In this document: one piece after another, positions 18,860 through 28,306 of the stretch
Numbering within the stretch: position 1 is the first letter of the stretch
Layout: every line of letters starts with the position of its first letter
NCBI RefSeq assembly: GCF_003589745.1
Contig: NZ_CP032364.1
Location: forward strand, 2,480,001-2,544,000
Origin: Lachnoanaerobaculum umeaense
GTDB taxonomy: Bacteria > Bacillota > Clostridia > Lachnospirales > Lachnospiraceae
Direction: 5' to 3'
DNA: 64,000 nucleotides
Notes under the pieces: model-generated
Told to the model about the DNA's origin: nothing
Database searches by the model: none
Seen by the model: the letters and a program-made list of their open reading frames with translations, nothing else
Made by a program: the position numbers and the translations under genes

Positions 18860-19642
18860 TTAGATGATATGTGTTTCTTTTAATTTGCCTATGATGTAAT
18901 CAACAGATTCTGATGCACCAAGGTTTACCTGCTCTCCTGCACCCTTTCTTACCTTGTCAGATGCCTTTGCTATCTGAGTTGGTGATCCCTTAAGTCCTAT
19001 ATTAGAATCATCTACATCTATAAGGTCTGCTCTTGAAAGTACAGTAACTTCTTTGTCATATGCATCAAAAATACCGCCAGGAGTCATATATCTTGGCTCA
19101 TTCAGCTCTGATAATGCTGTAACAAGTACCGGCATCTTTGCTTTCAATACATGATATCTGTCATCAAACTGACGCTCTACCACTACACTGTCGCCATCTA
19201 TCTCTATCTTCTGTGCATAGCTGATAACAGGTATATCTAAATGCTCTGATATCTGTGGACCTACTTGTGCTGTATCTCCATCTATAGCCTGACGACCTGT
19301 TATAATAAGATCATACTCTAATTTTCTAAGCGCTCCTGCTATAGTCTGTGATGTAGCCCATGTATCTGCTCCACCAAGTACTCTGTCTGTTATAAGTACA
19401 GCATTGTCTGCTCCCATTGCCAACGCTTCTCTAAGTACTTCATCAGCCTTTGGAAGTCCCATAGTAACAACTGTAACTTCTGCACCATATTTATCTTTAA
19501 GTCTAAGAGCTGCCTCAAGACCCGCCTTATCATCCGGGTTCATAATTGTAAGCATAGCTCCTCTATTTAATGTGCCGTCAGGGTTGAAAACAACTCCGCC
19601 CTTTGTATCAGGCACTTGTTTAATACAAACAACTATCTTCAT
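18860..19642 (-). CDS. etfB: Electron transfer flavoprotein beta subunit
   Basis: Partner of EtfA, with an adenine nucleotide-binding fold. From ATG 19642 it is 260 residues and opens with the classic MKIVVCIKQVPDT; GGAGG lies five bases upstream. A longer reading would add eight unlikely residues. Other marks are TIMNPDDKAGLEAALRLKD, VTMGLP, and TGRQAIDGDTAQVGP. It sits 13 bases before etfA and 26 bases after bcd. Confidence 0.96.
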   Translation of the reverse strand: MKIVVCIKQVPDTKGGVVFNPDGTLNRGAMLTIMNPDDKAGLEAALRLKDKYGAEVTVVTMGLPKADEVLREALAMGADNAVLITDRVLGGADTWATSQTIAGALRKLEYDLIITGRQAIDGDTAQVGPQISEHLDIPVISYAQKIEIDGDSVVVERQFDDRYHVLKAKMPVLVTALSELNEPRYMTPGGIFDAYDKEVTVLSRADLIDVDDSNIGLKGSPTQIAKASDKVRKGAGEQVNLGASESVDYIIGKLKETHII

Positions 19643-19668
19643 GACATCCTCCATTCGTAATAGCACAA

Positions 19669-20823
19669 TTATTTAAGCAATCCGCCTGAAATTACCATTC
19701 TTTGTACTTCGCTTGTTCCCTCGTACACTTCTGTAATCTTAGCATCACGCATCATTCTTTCAATCTCATATTCTCTTGTATATCCATATCCACCGTGAAG
19801 CTGTACTGCCTTTGTAGTAACTTCCATAGCTACTTCTGCCGCAAACAACTTAGCCATAGCTGCTTCCTCTGAATAATTCTTCTGGGTTGCTTTAGCCATA
19901 GCTGCTCTATATACAAGCATCTGTGCCGCTTTTACTTTGGTTGCCATATTCGCTAACTCAAACTGTGTATTTTGGAATGCACCGATAGATCTTCCAAACT
20001 GCTTTCTCTCTTTTACATATGCAACTGTTCTCTCAAGTGCTCCCTCTGCTATACCTAGTGCCTGTGCAGCAATACCGATACGACCACCATCAAGAGTATG
20101 CATTGCTATACCAAACCCCTTACCTGCAGGTCCAAGCATGTTCTCCTTTGGAACTCTACAATCAGTAAATATAAGTTCATAGGTTGATGAACCTCTGATA
20201 CCCATCTTCTTTTCTTTTGTTCCAAAGCTAAATCCCGGTGTATCCTTCTCAACTATAAATGCAGAGAAAATCTTCTTTTGTCTTCCCTTTGCATCTACCT
20301 TTATCTCTGTACATGCTATTACAACATAGATATCTGCTTCTTTACCATTTGTGATAAAAATCTTTGAGCCATTAAGTACATACTCATCACCATCAAGTAC
20401 AGCCTTTGTAACCGCACCCTGTGCATCTGTACCTGCGTTAGGCTCTGTAAGTGCAAAAGCTCCAAGCTTCTCACCCTTTGCCAATGGTACAAGGTATTTT
20501 TCCTTCTGTTCAGGTGTTCCATACATGAAAATAGGATCTGCACAAAGTGATGTATGTGCTGAAACGATAACACCTGTTGTAGCACAAACCTTTGACAGCT
20601 CTTCTACGCACATAATGTAAGCTAATGGATCAGCTCCCTGTCCTCCATACTCCTTTGCTACAGGAATACCAAGAAAACCGTACTTTGCAAGCTTAGTTAC
20701 AGTTTCTCTTGGAAATACTTCTGTTTCATCTACCTCTACCGCAAGAGGTTTTACTTCCTTTTCAGCAAACTCCCTAAAGAGGGCTCTTGCCATCTCATGT
20801 TTCTTGTCTAAAGTAAAATCCAT
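19669..20823 (-). CDS. bcd: Butyryl-CoA dehydrogenase (short-chain acyl-CoA dehydrogenase)
   Basis: FAD enzyme that reduces crotonyl-CoA to butyryl-CoA with EtfAB. 384 residues, matching the family. Visible are AFALTEPNAGTDA (flavin contact), FITNG, the QLHGGYGYTREYEIERMMRDAKI signature region, and the catalytic-base Glu in ITEVYEGTSEVQR. The ribosome site is weak (GGGT). A G/C-rich hairpin lies in the 168-base gap after hbd. Confidence 0.95.
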   Translation of the reverse strand: MDFTLDKKHEMARALFREFAEKEVKPLAVEVDETEVFPRETVTKLAKYGFLGIPVAKEYGGQGADPLAYIMCVEELSKVCATTGVIVSAHTSLCADPIFMYGTPEQKEKYLVPLAKGEKLGAFALTEPNAGTDAQGAVTKAVLDGDEYVLNGSKIFITNGKEADIYVVIACTEIKVDAKGRQKKIFSAFIVEKDTPGFSFGTKEKKMGIRGSSTYELIFTDCRVPKENMLGPAGKGFGIAMHTLDGGRIGIAAQALGIAEGALERTVAYVKERKQFGRSIGAFQNTQFELANMATKVKAAQMLVYRAAMAKATQKNYSEEAAMAKLFAAEVAMEVTTKAVQLHGGYGYTREYEIERMMRDAKITEVYEGTSEVQRMVISGGLLK

Positions 20824-20954
20824 GAATCATACCCTACTTGAATAAATCCAAGTGCAAACATAAATAGTGAAAGTCTTTGTTTGCGTTATCCTTTCTTAGT
20901 TTTCTTTCATCTATATAAAATGCAAATTCACATTTTGTATCTATATGCATTTAC

Positions 20955-20983
20955 CCCCCTTCTTACTGCTTGTAAAAAGGGGG
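20955..20983 (-). terminator. Terminator- or attenuator-like hairpin between hbd and bcd
   Basis: CCCCCTT and AAGGGGG form a perfect 7-bp G/C-rich stem with a 15-base loop, a few bases past the hbd stop. No long T run follows on the minus strand, so it may separate or protect messages rather than end transcription. Confidence 0.45.
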
Positions 20984-20990
20984 ATATTAA

Positions 20991-21827
20991 TTACTTATAA
21001 GAGAATATTCCTTCTCCTGTCTTCTTACCAAGTTTGCCTGCAGCTACAAGCTCTCTTAACCTAGGTGCCGGTAAATACTTGTCATCCCCTGTCTCATTGT
21101 GAATAACTTCCATAATAGCCAGACAAATGTCAAGACCGATAAGGTCTGCCAAATGAAGAGGTCCCATTGGATGTGCACAACCAAGAATCATAGCTGTATC
21201 TACGCCCTCAGCATCAGCTGTGCCTGCTGCCCATACATTGATAGCCTCATTTATCATTGGAACAAGTATACGATTTACTACAAATCCAGGTGCTTCATTA
21301 ACCTGAACAGGTGTCTTTCCGATTTCTATTGATATATTCTTAATCTTTTCAACTAAATCTGAAGGTGTCTTTTCTCCACCAATTACCTCAACGAGTTTCA
21401 TTCTATCTGCAGGGTTGAAGAAGTGCATACCTACTACAGGTCTGTCAAGTGCCTCTCCTATTTTTGTAATAGAAAGTGATGAGGTATTTGAAGCAAAGAT
21501 ACAATCCTTAGGAACTATATTCTGAAGCTCCTTGAAAATTTGCTGTTTGATTTCCATCTTCTCAAGCGCCACTTCAACTACTAAATCACAATCGCTGCAT
21601 ATATCATTAAGTCCAACCTTAATCTTTGAAATGATTGCATCACCTGCTTCTTTTGAAAGCTTCTCTTTGCTAACGAGGAAATTAATATTCTTTTGAATCT
21701 TAGCAAAACCTGCCTGTGCATACTCTTCTTTAATATCACAAAGTCTTACCTCATACCCCTGTGTCATTGCAAAAGCTTGAGCTATACCTGAGCCCATTGT
21801 ACCTGCACCAATAATACCAACTTTCAT
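20991..21827 (-). CDS. hbd: 3-hydroxybutyryl-CoA dehydrogenase
   Basis: Reduces acetoacetyl-CoA to 3-hydroxybutyryl-CoA. 278 residues. N-terminal NAD-binding loop GIIGAGTMGSGIAQAF; catalytic His in VVGMHFFNPADRMKLVEVI and the following PVQVNEAPGFVVNRIL. The C-terminal domain has MILGCAHPMGPLHLADLIGLD. AGAAAGGAT precedes ATG. Second gene of the butyrate operon. Confidence 0.97.
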   Translation of the reverse strand: MKVGIIGAGTMGSGIAQAFAMTQGYEVRLCDIKEEYAQAGFAKIQKNINFLVSKEKLSKEAGDAIISKIKVGLNDICSDCDLVVEVALEKMEIKQQIFKELQNIVPKDCIFASNTSSLSITKIGEALDRPVVGMHFFNPADRMKLVEVIGGEKTPSDLVEKIKNISIEIGKTPVQVNEAPGFVVNRILVPMINEAINVWAAGTADAEGVDTAMILGCAHPMGPLHLADLIGLDICLAIMEVIHNETGDDKYLPAPRLRELVAAGKLGKKTGEGIFSYK

Positions 21828-21895
21828 ATTTTTATCCTTTCTAAAATAAAAAACAATTTTAAATTTTTAATAAACCACTTATAGGTTTTTATAAC

Positions 21896-22672
21896 TTATG
21901 AATTGGTGAAATTCTTTTCCTTTCTCTTCTCAAGGAAAGCACTCATACCCTCTATCTGATCATGTGTCTCAAAGCAACTTCCAAACAGCTTCTCTTCAAT
22001 AACTATAGCGTCATCCATATTTACATCAAGTCCGTCATTGATAGCCTTCTTACATGCACGAACTGCAATAGGTGCATTCTGTGCTATAGCCGCAGCCATC
22101 TTCTTTGCTGCCGGCATAAGCTCCTCTTGTGGATATATCGCATTAACCAATCCTATTCTAAATGCCTCATCAGCTTTTATATTTCTAGCTGTATAAATCA
22201 ACTGCTTTGCCATGCCTGCGCCAATCAATCTGGCAAGTCTTTGTGTTCCACCAAATCCCGGTGTAATACCAAGTCCAACCTCAGGCTGACCAAACATTGC
22301 ATTGTCTGAGCAAATACGAATATCACAGCTCATTGCAATCTCGCATCCACCACCAAGTGCAAATCCGTTTACAGCTGCTATAACAGGTATTGGGAAGGTT
22401 TCAATCTTTCTGAATACATCATTTCCCTTCTTTCCAAACGCCTCACCCTCTGCAGGATTTAGCTTACTCATCTCGGCGATATCTGCACCTGCTACAAACG
22501 ATTTGTCGCCTGAGCCTGTCAATATAACTGCTCTTATCACATCAGTATCAATACTGTCGAAACAAGCTTCAAGCTCTGCCAATACTTCTGAATTCAAAGC
22601 ATTGAGTGCCTTAGGTCTCTCTATTGTAACAACTCCAACAGCACCTTCTGTATCAAACTTTACAAAATTCAT
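21896..22672 (-). CDS. crt: 3-hydroxybutyryl-CoA dehydratase (crotonase)
   Basis: Dehydrates 3-hydroxybutyryl-CoA to crotonyl-CoA. From ATG 22672 it has 258 residues and a strong GAGGAGGTG site; six more codons upstream are open but have no ribosome site. Marks are SFVAGADIAEM (oxyanion hole), ALGGGCEIAMSCD (catalytic Glu) and GQPEVGLGITPGFGGTQRL (second Glu). First gene of the minus-strand butyrate operon. Confidence 0.96.
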   Translation of the reverse strand: MNFVKFDTEGAVGVVTIERPKALNALNSEVLAELEACFDSIDTDVIRAVILTGSGDKSFVAGADIAEMSKLNPAEGEAFGKKGNDVFRKIETFPIPVIAAVNGFALGGGCEIAMSCDIRICSDNAMFGQPEVGLGITPGFGGTQRLARLIGAGMAKQLIYTARNIKADEAFRIGLVNAIYPQEELMPAAKKMAAAIAQNAPIAVRACKKAINDGLDVNMDDAIVIEEKLFGSCFETHDQIEGMSAFLEKRKEKNFTNS

Positions 22673-23143
22673 AAAACACCTCCTCGTCAATGTTGCATAT
22701 TGTTTGGCATGAAAATTCCATATGACAAAAATATAACATATATGTATACTACAATCAATTAGTTTTTTTTACTAATCATTCTATATATTTTGCATAAGTA
22801 TATTTTAACATATTAAAGCATCTAATTGCCAAAAATATAAGTTTTTATAAATTATATTGAATAAAATTATTTTATTGACTTTTTTATTATTCAAAAGGAA
22901 TAAATTTGCGTCACTCTAGATAATTTTTTACAAACTCAAATTTTATTCATTATAACATATTGTTTAAAGAAGATATATATAAAAATTTATCATTTTTTTT
23001 ATAGTTATTTTCAATAACAAAGTGGTGGATAATTAATTCCACTTGTGTTATCCTATAAGAGACACATGTTGCTGACATTATAAGGCGGATATTAACTCCA
23101 CCTATATTGTCCACTTTATCTTTATAGAATTGAGGTATAAAAA
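22673..23143. promoter_or_regulatory. Divergent control region between crt and thl with two related imperfect palindromes
   Basis: 471 bases without a gene, very AT-rich. Near the thl side lie two similar elements 60 bases apart: 23025-23042, GTGGA and TCCAC arms around TAATTAAT, and 23085-23101, GCGGA and TCCAC arms around TATTAAC. The first is followed after 11 bases by TATAAG, a possible -10 box. They look like paired binding sites for one regulator. No clear -35/-10 pair could be fixed for crt. Confidence 0.45.
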
Positions 23144-24331
23144 ATGAGAGAAGTAGTTATCGTTAGTGCTGCAAGAACAGCTATGGGTAGTTTTGGTGGT
23201 TCATTAGCTGGAGTAAGTGCAGTCGATCTTGGTGTAACAGCAGCAAAGGGTGCCATTGAGCGTGCAGGTGTTGATGTTGCTCTTATAGATGAAGTAATAA
23301 TAGGAAATGTACTTAGTGCAGGCCTTGGACAGAATATTGCAAGACAAATAACACTTGGTGCGGGTATTCCAAATACTGTTCCTGCATTATCAGTAAATAA
23401 AGTATGTGGTTCAGGTATGAGAACTGTAGGACTGGCAGCTCAGGCAATAAAAGCAGGTGATGCAGATATCATTCTGGCAGGTGGTACAGAGAGTATGTCC
23501 AATGCTCCATATGTAGTTAAGGGAGCAAGGTTCGGTGTTAAAATGGGTAATCAGACATTGGTAGATGAGATGATTACAGATGGTCTTTGGGATGCTTTCA
23601 ACAACTATCACATGGGTGTGACAGCTGAGAATGTTGCTGAGCAAAAGGGTATCACCAGAGAAGACCAGGATGTATTCGCAGTTGAGAGCCAAAGAAGAGC
23701 ACAAGTTGCTATAGAGACAGGTAGATTCAAAGATGAAATAGTTCCTGTACTTATCCCACAAAGAAAAGGTGATCCTAAGGTATTTGATACAGATGAATAT
23801 CCTAAGTTCAATACTACAATCGAAAATCTTGCAAAATTAAGACCGGCTTTCAAAAAAGACGGTACAGTTACAGCAGGTAATGCATCAGGTATAAACGATG
23901 GTGCTGCAATGTTTATCATAGCATCTAAGGAAAAAGCACTTGAACTCAATCTCCCTATAATGGCTACTATAAAGAGCTATGCTTCAGGTGGTGTGGATCC
24001 AAGTGTAATGGGACTTGGTGTAATCCCTGCTTCAAAAAAGGCTATGGAAAAAGCCGGTATAACAGCAGCAGATATTGATCTTGTAGAAGCAAATGAGGCC
24101 TTTGCAGCACAGGCTATCGCAGTATGTGATGAGCTTGGATTTAAGAGAGAAATCACAAATGTAAACGGTGGTGCTATTGCACTTGGGCATCCTATTGGAG
24201 CATCCGGTGCAAGAATACTTACTACTTTACTTTTTGAGATGGAAAAAAGAGACGTTAAATGCGGACTCGCTTCACTATGTATAGGAGGTGGAATGGGTAC
24301 TGCAATTATCGTAGAAAGGGGGACAAATTGA
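23144..24331 (+). CDS. thlA: Acetyl-CoA C-acetyltransferase (thiolase)
   Basis: Condenses two acetyl-CoA to acetoacetyl-CoA, the entry to the butyrate pathway. 395 residues with nucleophilic Cys in [16 protein letters not shown], His in [19 protein letters not shown], and the second Cys in [18 protein letters not shown] lies eight bases before ATG. Divergent from crt-hbd-bcd-etfBA. Its TGA stop overlaps the TTG start of the CoA-transferase gene. Confidence 0.96.
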   Translation: MREVVIVSAARTAMGSFGGSLAGVSAVDLGVTAAKGAIERAGVDVALIDEVIIGNVLSAGLGQNIARQITLGAGIPNTVPALSVNKVCGSGMRTVGLAAQAIKAGDADIILAGGTESMSNAPYVVKGARFGVKMGNQTLVDEMITDGLWDAFNNYHMGVTAENVAEQKGITREDQDVFAVESQRRAQVAIETGRFKDEIVPVLIPQRKGDPKVFDTDEYPKFNTTIENLAKLRPAFKKDGTVTAGNASGINDGAAMFIIASKEKALELNLPIMATIKSYASGGVDPSVMGLGVIPASKKAMEKAGITAADIDLVEANEAFAAQAIAVCDELGFKREITNVNGGAIALGHPIGASGARILTTLLFEMEKRDVKCGLASLCIGGGMGTAIIVERGTN

Positions 24332-24978
24332 AAATAGTTTCAATCAAAGATGCTATTTCCGGCATTAATGATGGTGCTTCTATCATGGTAGGAGGTTTCC
24401 TGGCATGTGGTACACCTGAACCAATCATTGATGCATTAGTTGAAAAAGGGGTAAAGGATTTAACAATTATCTGTAATGATACTGCTACTCCTACTACAGG
24501 TGTTGGAAAGTTGGTTGCAAATAACCAGGTAAAGAGAGTTATTTCAACACATATAGGTACAAACCCTATAACAGGACAAAAGATGCAAGACGGCAGTATA
24601 GAGGTAGAGCTTTCTCCTCAAGGTACTCTAGTCGAGAGAATCCGTTCCGGTGGTGCCGGACTTGGTGGAGTACTTACACCTACAGGTATTGGTACAGAGG
24701 TTGCTAATGGCAAGCAGGTTCTAAATATTGACGGTAAGGACTATATTTTAGAGAAGGCTCTAAAAGCTGATTTTGCTATTATCGGTGCTACAATAGCTGA
24801 CGAGAAGGGGAATCTTTATTTAGCTGCTACAACCAAAAACTTTAGTACAGTTATGGCTACAGCTGCTGATGTGGTTATCGTAGGTGCAGAGCGTATTGTT
24901 CCTGTAGGGGAAATTCAGCCTGACCATGTTACAGTACCTGCTATATTTGTAGATTATCTTGTAGGAGGTGAGTCATAA
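24328..24978 (+). CDS. ctfA: 3-oxoacid (acetoacetyl/butyryl) CoA-transferase subunit A
   Basis: Alpha subunit of a two-subunit family I CoA-transferase (CtfA/AtoD type) that moves CoA between acetoacetyl-CoA or butyryl-CoA and acetate. 216 residues from a TTG start that shares bases with the thl stop (TTGA), with AAAGGGGG five bases upstream. This start gives [10 protein letters not shown] as the first residues, right for the family; longer readings only translate the end of thl in another frame. Marks are [16 protein letters not shown] and the glycine-rich block [18 protein letters not shown]. Confidence 0.93.
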   Translation: MKIVSIKDAISGINDGASIMVGGFLACGTPEPIIDALVEKGVKDLTIICNDTATPTTGVGKLVANNQVKRVISTHIGTNPITGQKMQDGSIEVELSPQGTLVERIRSGGAGLGGVLTPTGIGTEVANGKQVLNIDGKDYILEKALKADFAIIGATIADEKGNLYLAATTKNFSTVMATAADVVIVGAERIVPVGEIQPDHVTVPAIFVDYLVGGES

Positions 24979-25622
24979 TGTCAAAAGAAAAGATTGCTAG
25001 ACGAGTTGCCAGAGATTTGAATGATGGCGATGTAGTAAACTTAGGTATTGGACTTCCTACTATGGTAGCGGACTATGTTCCGGAAGGTATAGATATTACA
25101 CTTCAATCAGAGAATGGTATCCTCGGTATGGGACCTTTAGCTGATGAAAAGTCATTAGATAAAAATTTGACAAATTCCGGTGGTAAACATGTTACTATAC
25201 TTCCAGGTGCTTCATATTTTGACAGTGCTTTCTCATTTGTAATCATTCGTGGTGGTCATGTAGATATGACTGTTTTGGGTGCATTACAAGTAGATTCAAA
25301 CGGAAATCTTGCAAGCCATATAATTCCCGGAGTAATGATCCCCGGTATGGGCGGTGCTATGGACCTCGTTACCGGTTCTAAGAAGGTAGTTGTGGCTATG
25401 ACACATACTGCAAAAGACGGTGCTCCTAAGATTTTAAAAGAGATTACACTTCCTGCCACTGCTATTCATGCTGTAGATGAGATTGTTACAGAATTAGCTG
25501 TAATAAAAGTTACTGATGATGGTTTATTGCTTGCCGAAGTGGCTGAGGGTGTAAGTGTAGAAGAAGTTATAGCAAAGACAGAAGCTCCTCTAAAGATCGC
25601 TGATGATTTGAAGACATTCTAA
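24978..25622 (+). CDS. ctfB: 3-oxoacid (acetoacetyl/butyryl) CoA-transferase subunit B
   Basis: Beta subunit, 214 residues, carrying the active-site glutamate in LQSENGILGMGPL. Other marks are GIGLPTMVADYVPEG and MGGAMDLVTGSKKVVVAMTH. Its ATG shares one base with the TAA of subunit A. Together with thl it mirrors the E. coli ato genes (atoD, atoA, atoB), and the AtoE-type transporter follows after a terminator. Confidence 0.94.
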   Translation: MSKEKIARRVARDLNDGDVVNLGIGLPTMVADYVPEGIDITLQSENGILGMGPLADEKSLDKNLTNSGGKHVTILPGASYFDSAFSFVIIRGGHVDMTVLGALQVDSNGNLASHIIPGVMIPGMGGAMDLVTGSKKVVVAMTHTAKDGAPKILKEITLPATAIHAVDEIVTELAVIKVTDDGLLLAEVAEGVSVEEVIAKTEAPLKIADDLKTF

Positions 25623-25707
25623 TATTATTTTACTCACTTTGAAGGAGTTACATATCTATTTGATCTTTAAATTTATAATACATATATAGTACACTCTTTT
25701 AATGCCA

Positions 25708-25752
25708 AAAGAGAGATATGACCATATAAGTTATATCTCTCTTTCTTTTTTT
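25708..25752 (+). terminator. Intrinsic terminator after ctfB
   Basis: Perfect 12-bp arms (AAAGAGAGATAT / ATATCTCTCTTT) with a 13-base loop and a following T-rich tail (25746-25752). Confidence 0.85.
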
Positions 25753-25809
25753 GTAATATTTTTGTAGGATATATATAATAACTTTGTTGATTTTCATTGT
25801 TTTTAAGAC

Positions 25810-25838
25810 TGGAAAGTATGCCCTAAAATTGATATAAT
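25810..25838 (+). promoter_or_regulatory. Possible promoter of the short-chain fatty-acid transporter
   Basis: TATAAT at 25833-25838 is a consensus -10; 17 bases upstream TGGAAA is a partial -35 match. It lies between the ctfB terminator and the transporter start. Confidence 0.45.
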
Positions 25839-25878
25839 AATGTTAATAATTAAACAATTTGTTAAAGGAGGCAGAAAA

Positions 25879-27246
25879 ATGTTTAAGAAATTCACAAACG
25901 CATGTGTAAATGTTGTCCAAAAGCTTTTACCTGACGCATTTATTTTTTGCATCGTACTTACTATTCTGGTTTTTGCTACGGCAATGTCTGTCAGCGGAAT
26001 GGATCCATTTGAAATAGCCAATGCCTGGGGTTCAAGCATGTGGTCTTTGCTTGGATTCTCAATGCAGATGGCTTTAGTACTTGTTCTTGGTACAGCTCTT
26101 GCTACAGCCCCATTAGTAAAAAAAGCCATAAATTCAGCTGCCGGAGTTCCAAAAACCCCAACATCTGCAATAGTTTTCATTACTATAGTTTCTATGATCG
26201 CCTGCTGGCTAAACTGGGGCTTCGGTCTTGTAGTTGGTGCAATTCTTGCAAAGGAAATCGCGAAAAAAGTTAAAAAAGTTGACTACAGACTTCTTATTGC
26301 ATCAGCATACTCCGGTTTCGTAATCTGGCATGCAGGATTTTCAGGTTCGATACCTCTTCAACTTGCATCATACACTGAAGATATAGGTAAACAAACTGCA
26401 GGTGCTGTAAGCGAATCTATTCCAACTTCACAGACTATATTTTCAGCTTGGAATCTTATAATTGTTATAGCTATAATTGTAGTTATAGCATTTGTCAATG
26501 CACAGATGCATCCATCACCTGAGGATACAGTTAGTGTAGATCCTAAGCTTTTAGTAGAACCTGAGGTGAACACAACAAAACCTTCTACAAAGACACCGGC
26601 AGAATGGCTTGAGAGCTGTCCTCTACTTTCAATTCTTACAGCATTATTTGCTATAATATATTTAATATACACCTATAAAACCAAGGGAAGCATTACTCTT
26701 TCACTTAATGTTGTAAATTTGATTTTCCTTACACTTGGAATTATATTCCATGGAACACCTATAAGTTATGTAAACGCTATTACTGATGCTGCAAAAAGTG
26801 CCGGCGGTATTATATTACAGTTCCCATTCTACGCGGGTATCATGGGTATTATGACTGCTACAGGCCCAACAGGTCAATCTCTTGCAGGTGCTATAAGTGA
26901 CTTCTTTGTAAATATATCAAATCAAACCACTTTCCCGGTATTTACATTCCTATCAGCAGGTATTGTAAACTTCTTTGTACCTTCAGGTGGTGGACAGTGG
27001 GCTGTACAGGCACCTATAGTAATGCCTGCCGGAAACTCTCTTGGAGTTTCTCCTGCTGTATCCGCCATGGCTATTGCCTGGGGTGATGCATGGACAAATA
27101 TGCTTCAACCATTCTGGGCTCTACCTGCTCTTGGTATAGCCGGACTTGGTGCCAGAGATATTATGGGTTATTGTGCTATAGTTCTTATCGTAACCGGAAT
27201 TATAATAGGATGTGGCTTCCTATTCCTTGTACCTTTCATGGCTTAA
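25879..27246 (+). CDS. atoE: Short-chain fatty-acid transporter, AtoE family
   Basis: Membrane protein of about 455 residues with many hydrophobic helices. It resembles AtoE by the N-terminal KLLPDAFIFCIVLTI, the ALVLVLGTALATAP helix, CWLNWGFGLVVGA, and the C-terminal FVPSGGGQWAVQAPI with AWGDAWTNMLQPFWALP. It probably moves acetoacetate or butyrate across the membrane. The start is ATG 25879 with AAAGGAGG eight bases upstream; an earlier ATG at 25840 lacks a site. Confidence 0.9.
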   Translation: MFKKFTNACVNVVQKLLPDAFIFCIVLTILVFATAMSVSGMDPFEIANAWGSSMWSLLGFSMQMALVLVLGTALATAPLVKKAINSAAGVPKTPTSAIVFITIVSMIACWLNWGFGLVVGAILAKEIAKKVKKVDYRLLIASAYSGFVIWHAGFSGSIPLQLASYTEDIGKQTAGAVSESIPTSQTIFSAWNLIIVIAIIVVIAFVNAQMHPSPEDTVSVDPKLLVEPEVNTTKPSTKTPAEWLESCPLLSILTALFAIIYLIYTYKTKGSITLSLNVVNLIFLTLGIIFHGTPISYVNAITDAAKSAGGIILQFPFYAGIMGIMTATGPTGQSLAGAISDFFVNISNQTTFPVFTFLSAGIVNFFVPSGGGQWAVQAPIVMPAGNSLGVSPAVSAMAIAWGDAWTNMLQPFWALPALGIAGLGARDIMGYCAIVLIVTGIIIGCGFLFLVPFMA

Positions 27247-27251
27247 ACCAA

Positions 27252-27283
27252 AAACCACAGGTTCCAAAATGAACCTGTGGTTT
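27252..27283. terminator. Bidirectional terminator between atoE and the Na/Ca exchanger gene
   Basis: Perfect 13-bp arms AAACCACAGGTTC / GAACCTGTGGTTT around a 6-base loop, between converging genes, with T runs on both strands. Confidence 0.85.
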
Positions 27284-27286
27284 TAT

Positions 27287-28213
27287 TTATCTCAAAATTA
27301 TAAAGACTGTATAAGCCACATATGCTATGACCATAGCCAATCCTTCTTTCTTAGAAATTTCACCATCATTTTTTGCTAAAATATACACCATTAAGCTTGC
27401 ACATAATAAAAAGAACATATCATACACTGCAACCACATCTGCATCTATAGGATGTAGTACAGAAGAAAATGCCAGTATAAATAATATATTAAATATATTT
27501 GATCCTATAACATTACCAAGTGCCAAACCGTTCTCACCCTTGCTTGATGCTACAATACTTGTTACAAGCTCTGGCAATGAAGTTCCTATAGCCACTATAG
27601 TTAGACCTACCAGTGTTTCACTCATTCCAAACATCAAGGCTATTTCAGAAGCGGACTCAACTACCTTATCTCCTCCAAATACTACTAAAGCCAAACCGCC
27701 AATAATATAAACTATTGCCAGAGGTATCGGTATTTGCCTTTTATTCTCATCATTGCCTTCATTATTTCCCTTTAGAGCTGCTTTTATAGTATATACCATA
27801 TATACTATAAATATAAACAATAAAACTGCACCTGCTATTCTATTTATACCGCTTACAAAAAATATAAATCCCAGAGTTATTATAGTTATGACTATATTTA
27901 CAATATAGTCAAACTTTAATAGTGACTTATCTACAGGCATAGCATGTATTATTCCACATATACCTACAACTGCCAAAAGATTGAAGATATTTGAACCTAT
28001 AACATTATTTAAAGCTATAGCATTGCTACCCTTTAATGCCGCATCGATACTTACAGCAGCCTCCGGTGCACTTGTTCCAAATGCCACTACAGTAAGCCCT
28101 ATAACCACCGATGGCACATTCAATTTTCTTGCTACCCCTGAAGCTCCTTCTACAAAGAAATTAGCTCCACCTACAAGACATATAAAGCCTATTATCAGCC
28201 AAATATATACCAT
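27287..28213 (-). CDS. Calcium/sodium antiporter (CaCA family, YrbG-like)
   Basis: 308-residue membrane protein built from two repeats of about five helices. Each repeat has the alpha motif: VVAFGTSAPEAAVSI with NVIGSNIFNLLAV in the first half, IVAIGTSLPELVTSI with NVIGSNIFNILFIL in the second. The acidic residues in GTSAPE and GTSLPE are the ion ligands. Likely exports Ca2+ against Na+ or K+. Single gene, ending at the shared terminator; the first IS copy lies upstream of its start, with its left target duplication beginning 67 bases before the start codon. Confidence 0.92.
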   Translation of the reverse strand: MVYIWLIIGFICLVGGANFFVEGASGVARKLNVPSVVIGLTVVAFGTSAPEAAVSIDAALKGSNAIALNNVIGSNIFNLLAVVGICGIIHAMPVDKSLLKFDYIVNIVITIITLGFIFFVSGINRIAGAVLLFIFIVYMVYTIKAALKGNNEGNDENKRQIPIPLAIVYIIGGLALVVFGGDKVVESASEIALMFGMSETLVGLTIVAIGTSLPELVTSIVASSKGENGLALGNVIGSNIFNILFILAFSSVLHPIDADVVAVYDMFFLLCASLMVYILAKNDGEISKKEGLAMVIAYVAYTVFIILR

Positions 28214-28279
28214 AAAAATATTCCTTTACAAATTTATATTGAACACTGACATAATATCTATATATTGAAAAAATGTCAA

Positions 28280-28306
28280 TAAAATCATCTATTATATATA
28301 TAATTA
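28280..28306 (+). repeat. 27-bp target-site duplication, left of IS copy 1
   Basis: Identical base for base to 29883-29909 on the other side of the element. AT-rich, non-coding. Confidence 0.9.

Noticed and set aside
22673..23143. Riboswitch or Rex site upstream of the butyrate genes
   Set aside because: No Rex-type TTGTTAA...TTAACAA palindrome and no recognisable aptamer core could be seen.
24259..24327. Extended N-terminus for the CoA-transferase alpha subunit beginning inside thl
   Set aside because: The extra residues only translate the end of thl in another frame; a good ribosome site and family length support TTG at 24328.
28280..28306. AT-rich direct repeats as a plasmid-type iteron or att site
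   Set aside because: There are only two copies, exactly abutting IS ends, which fits target duplication.
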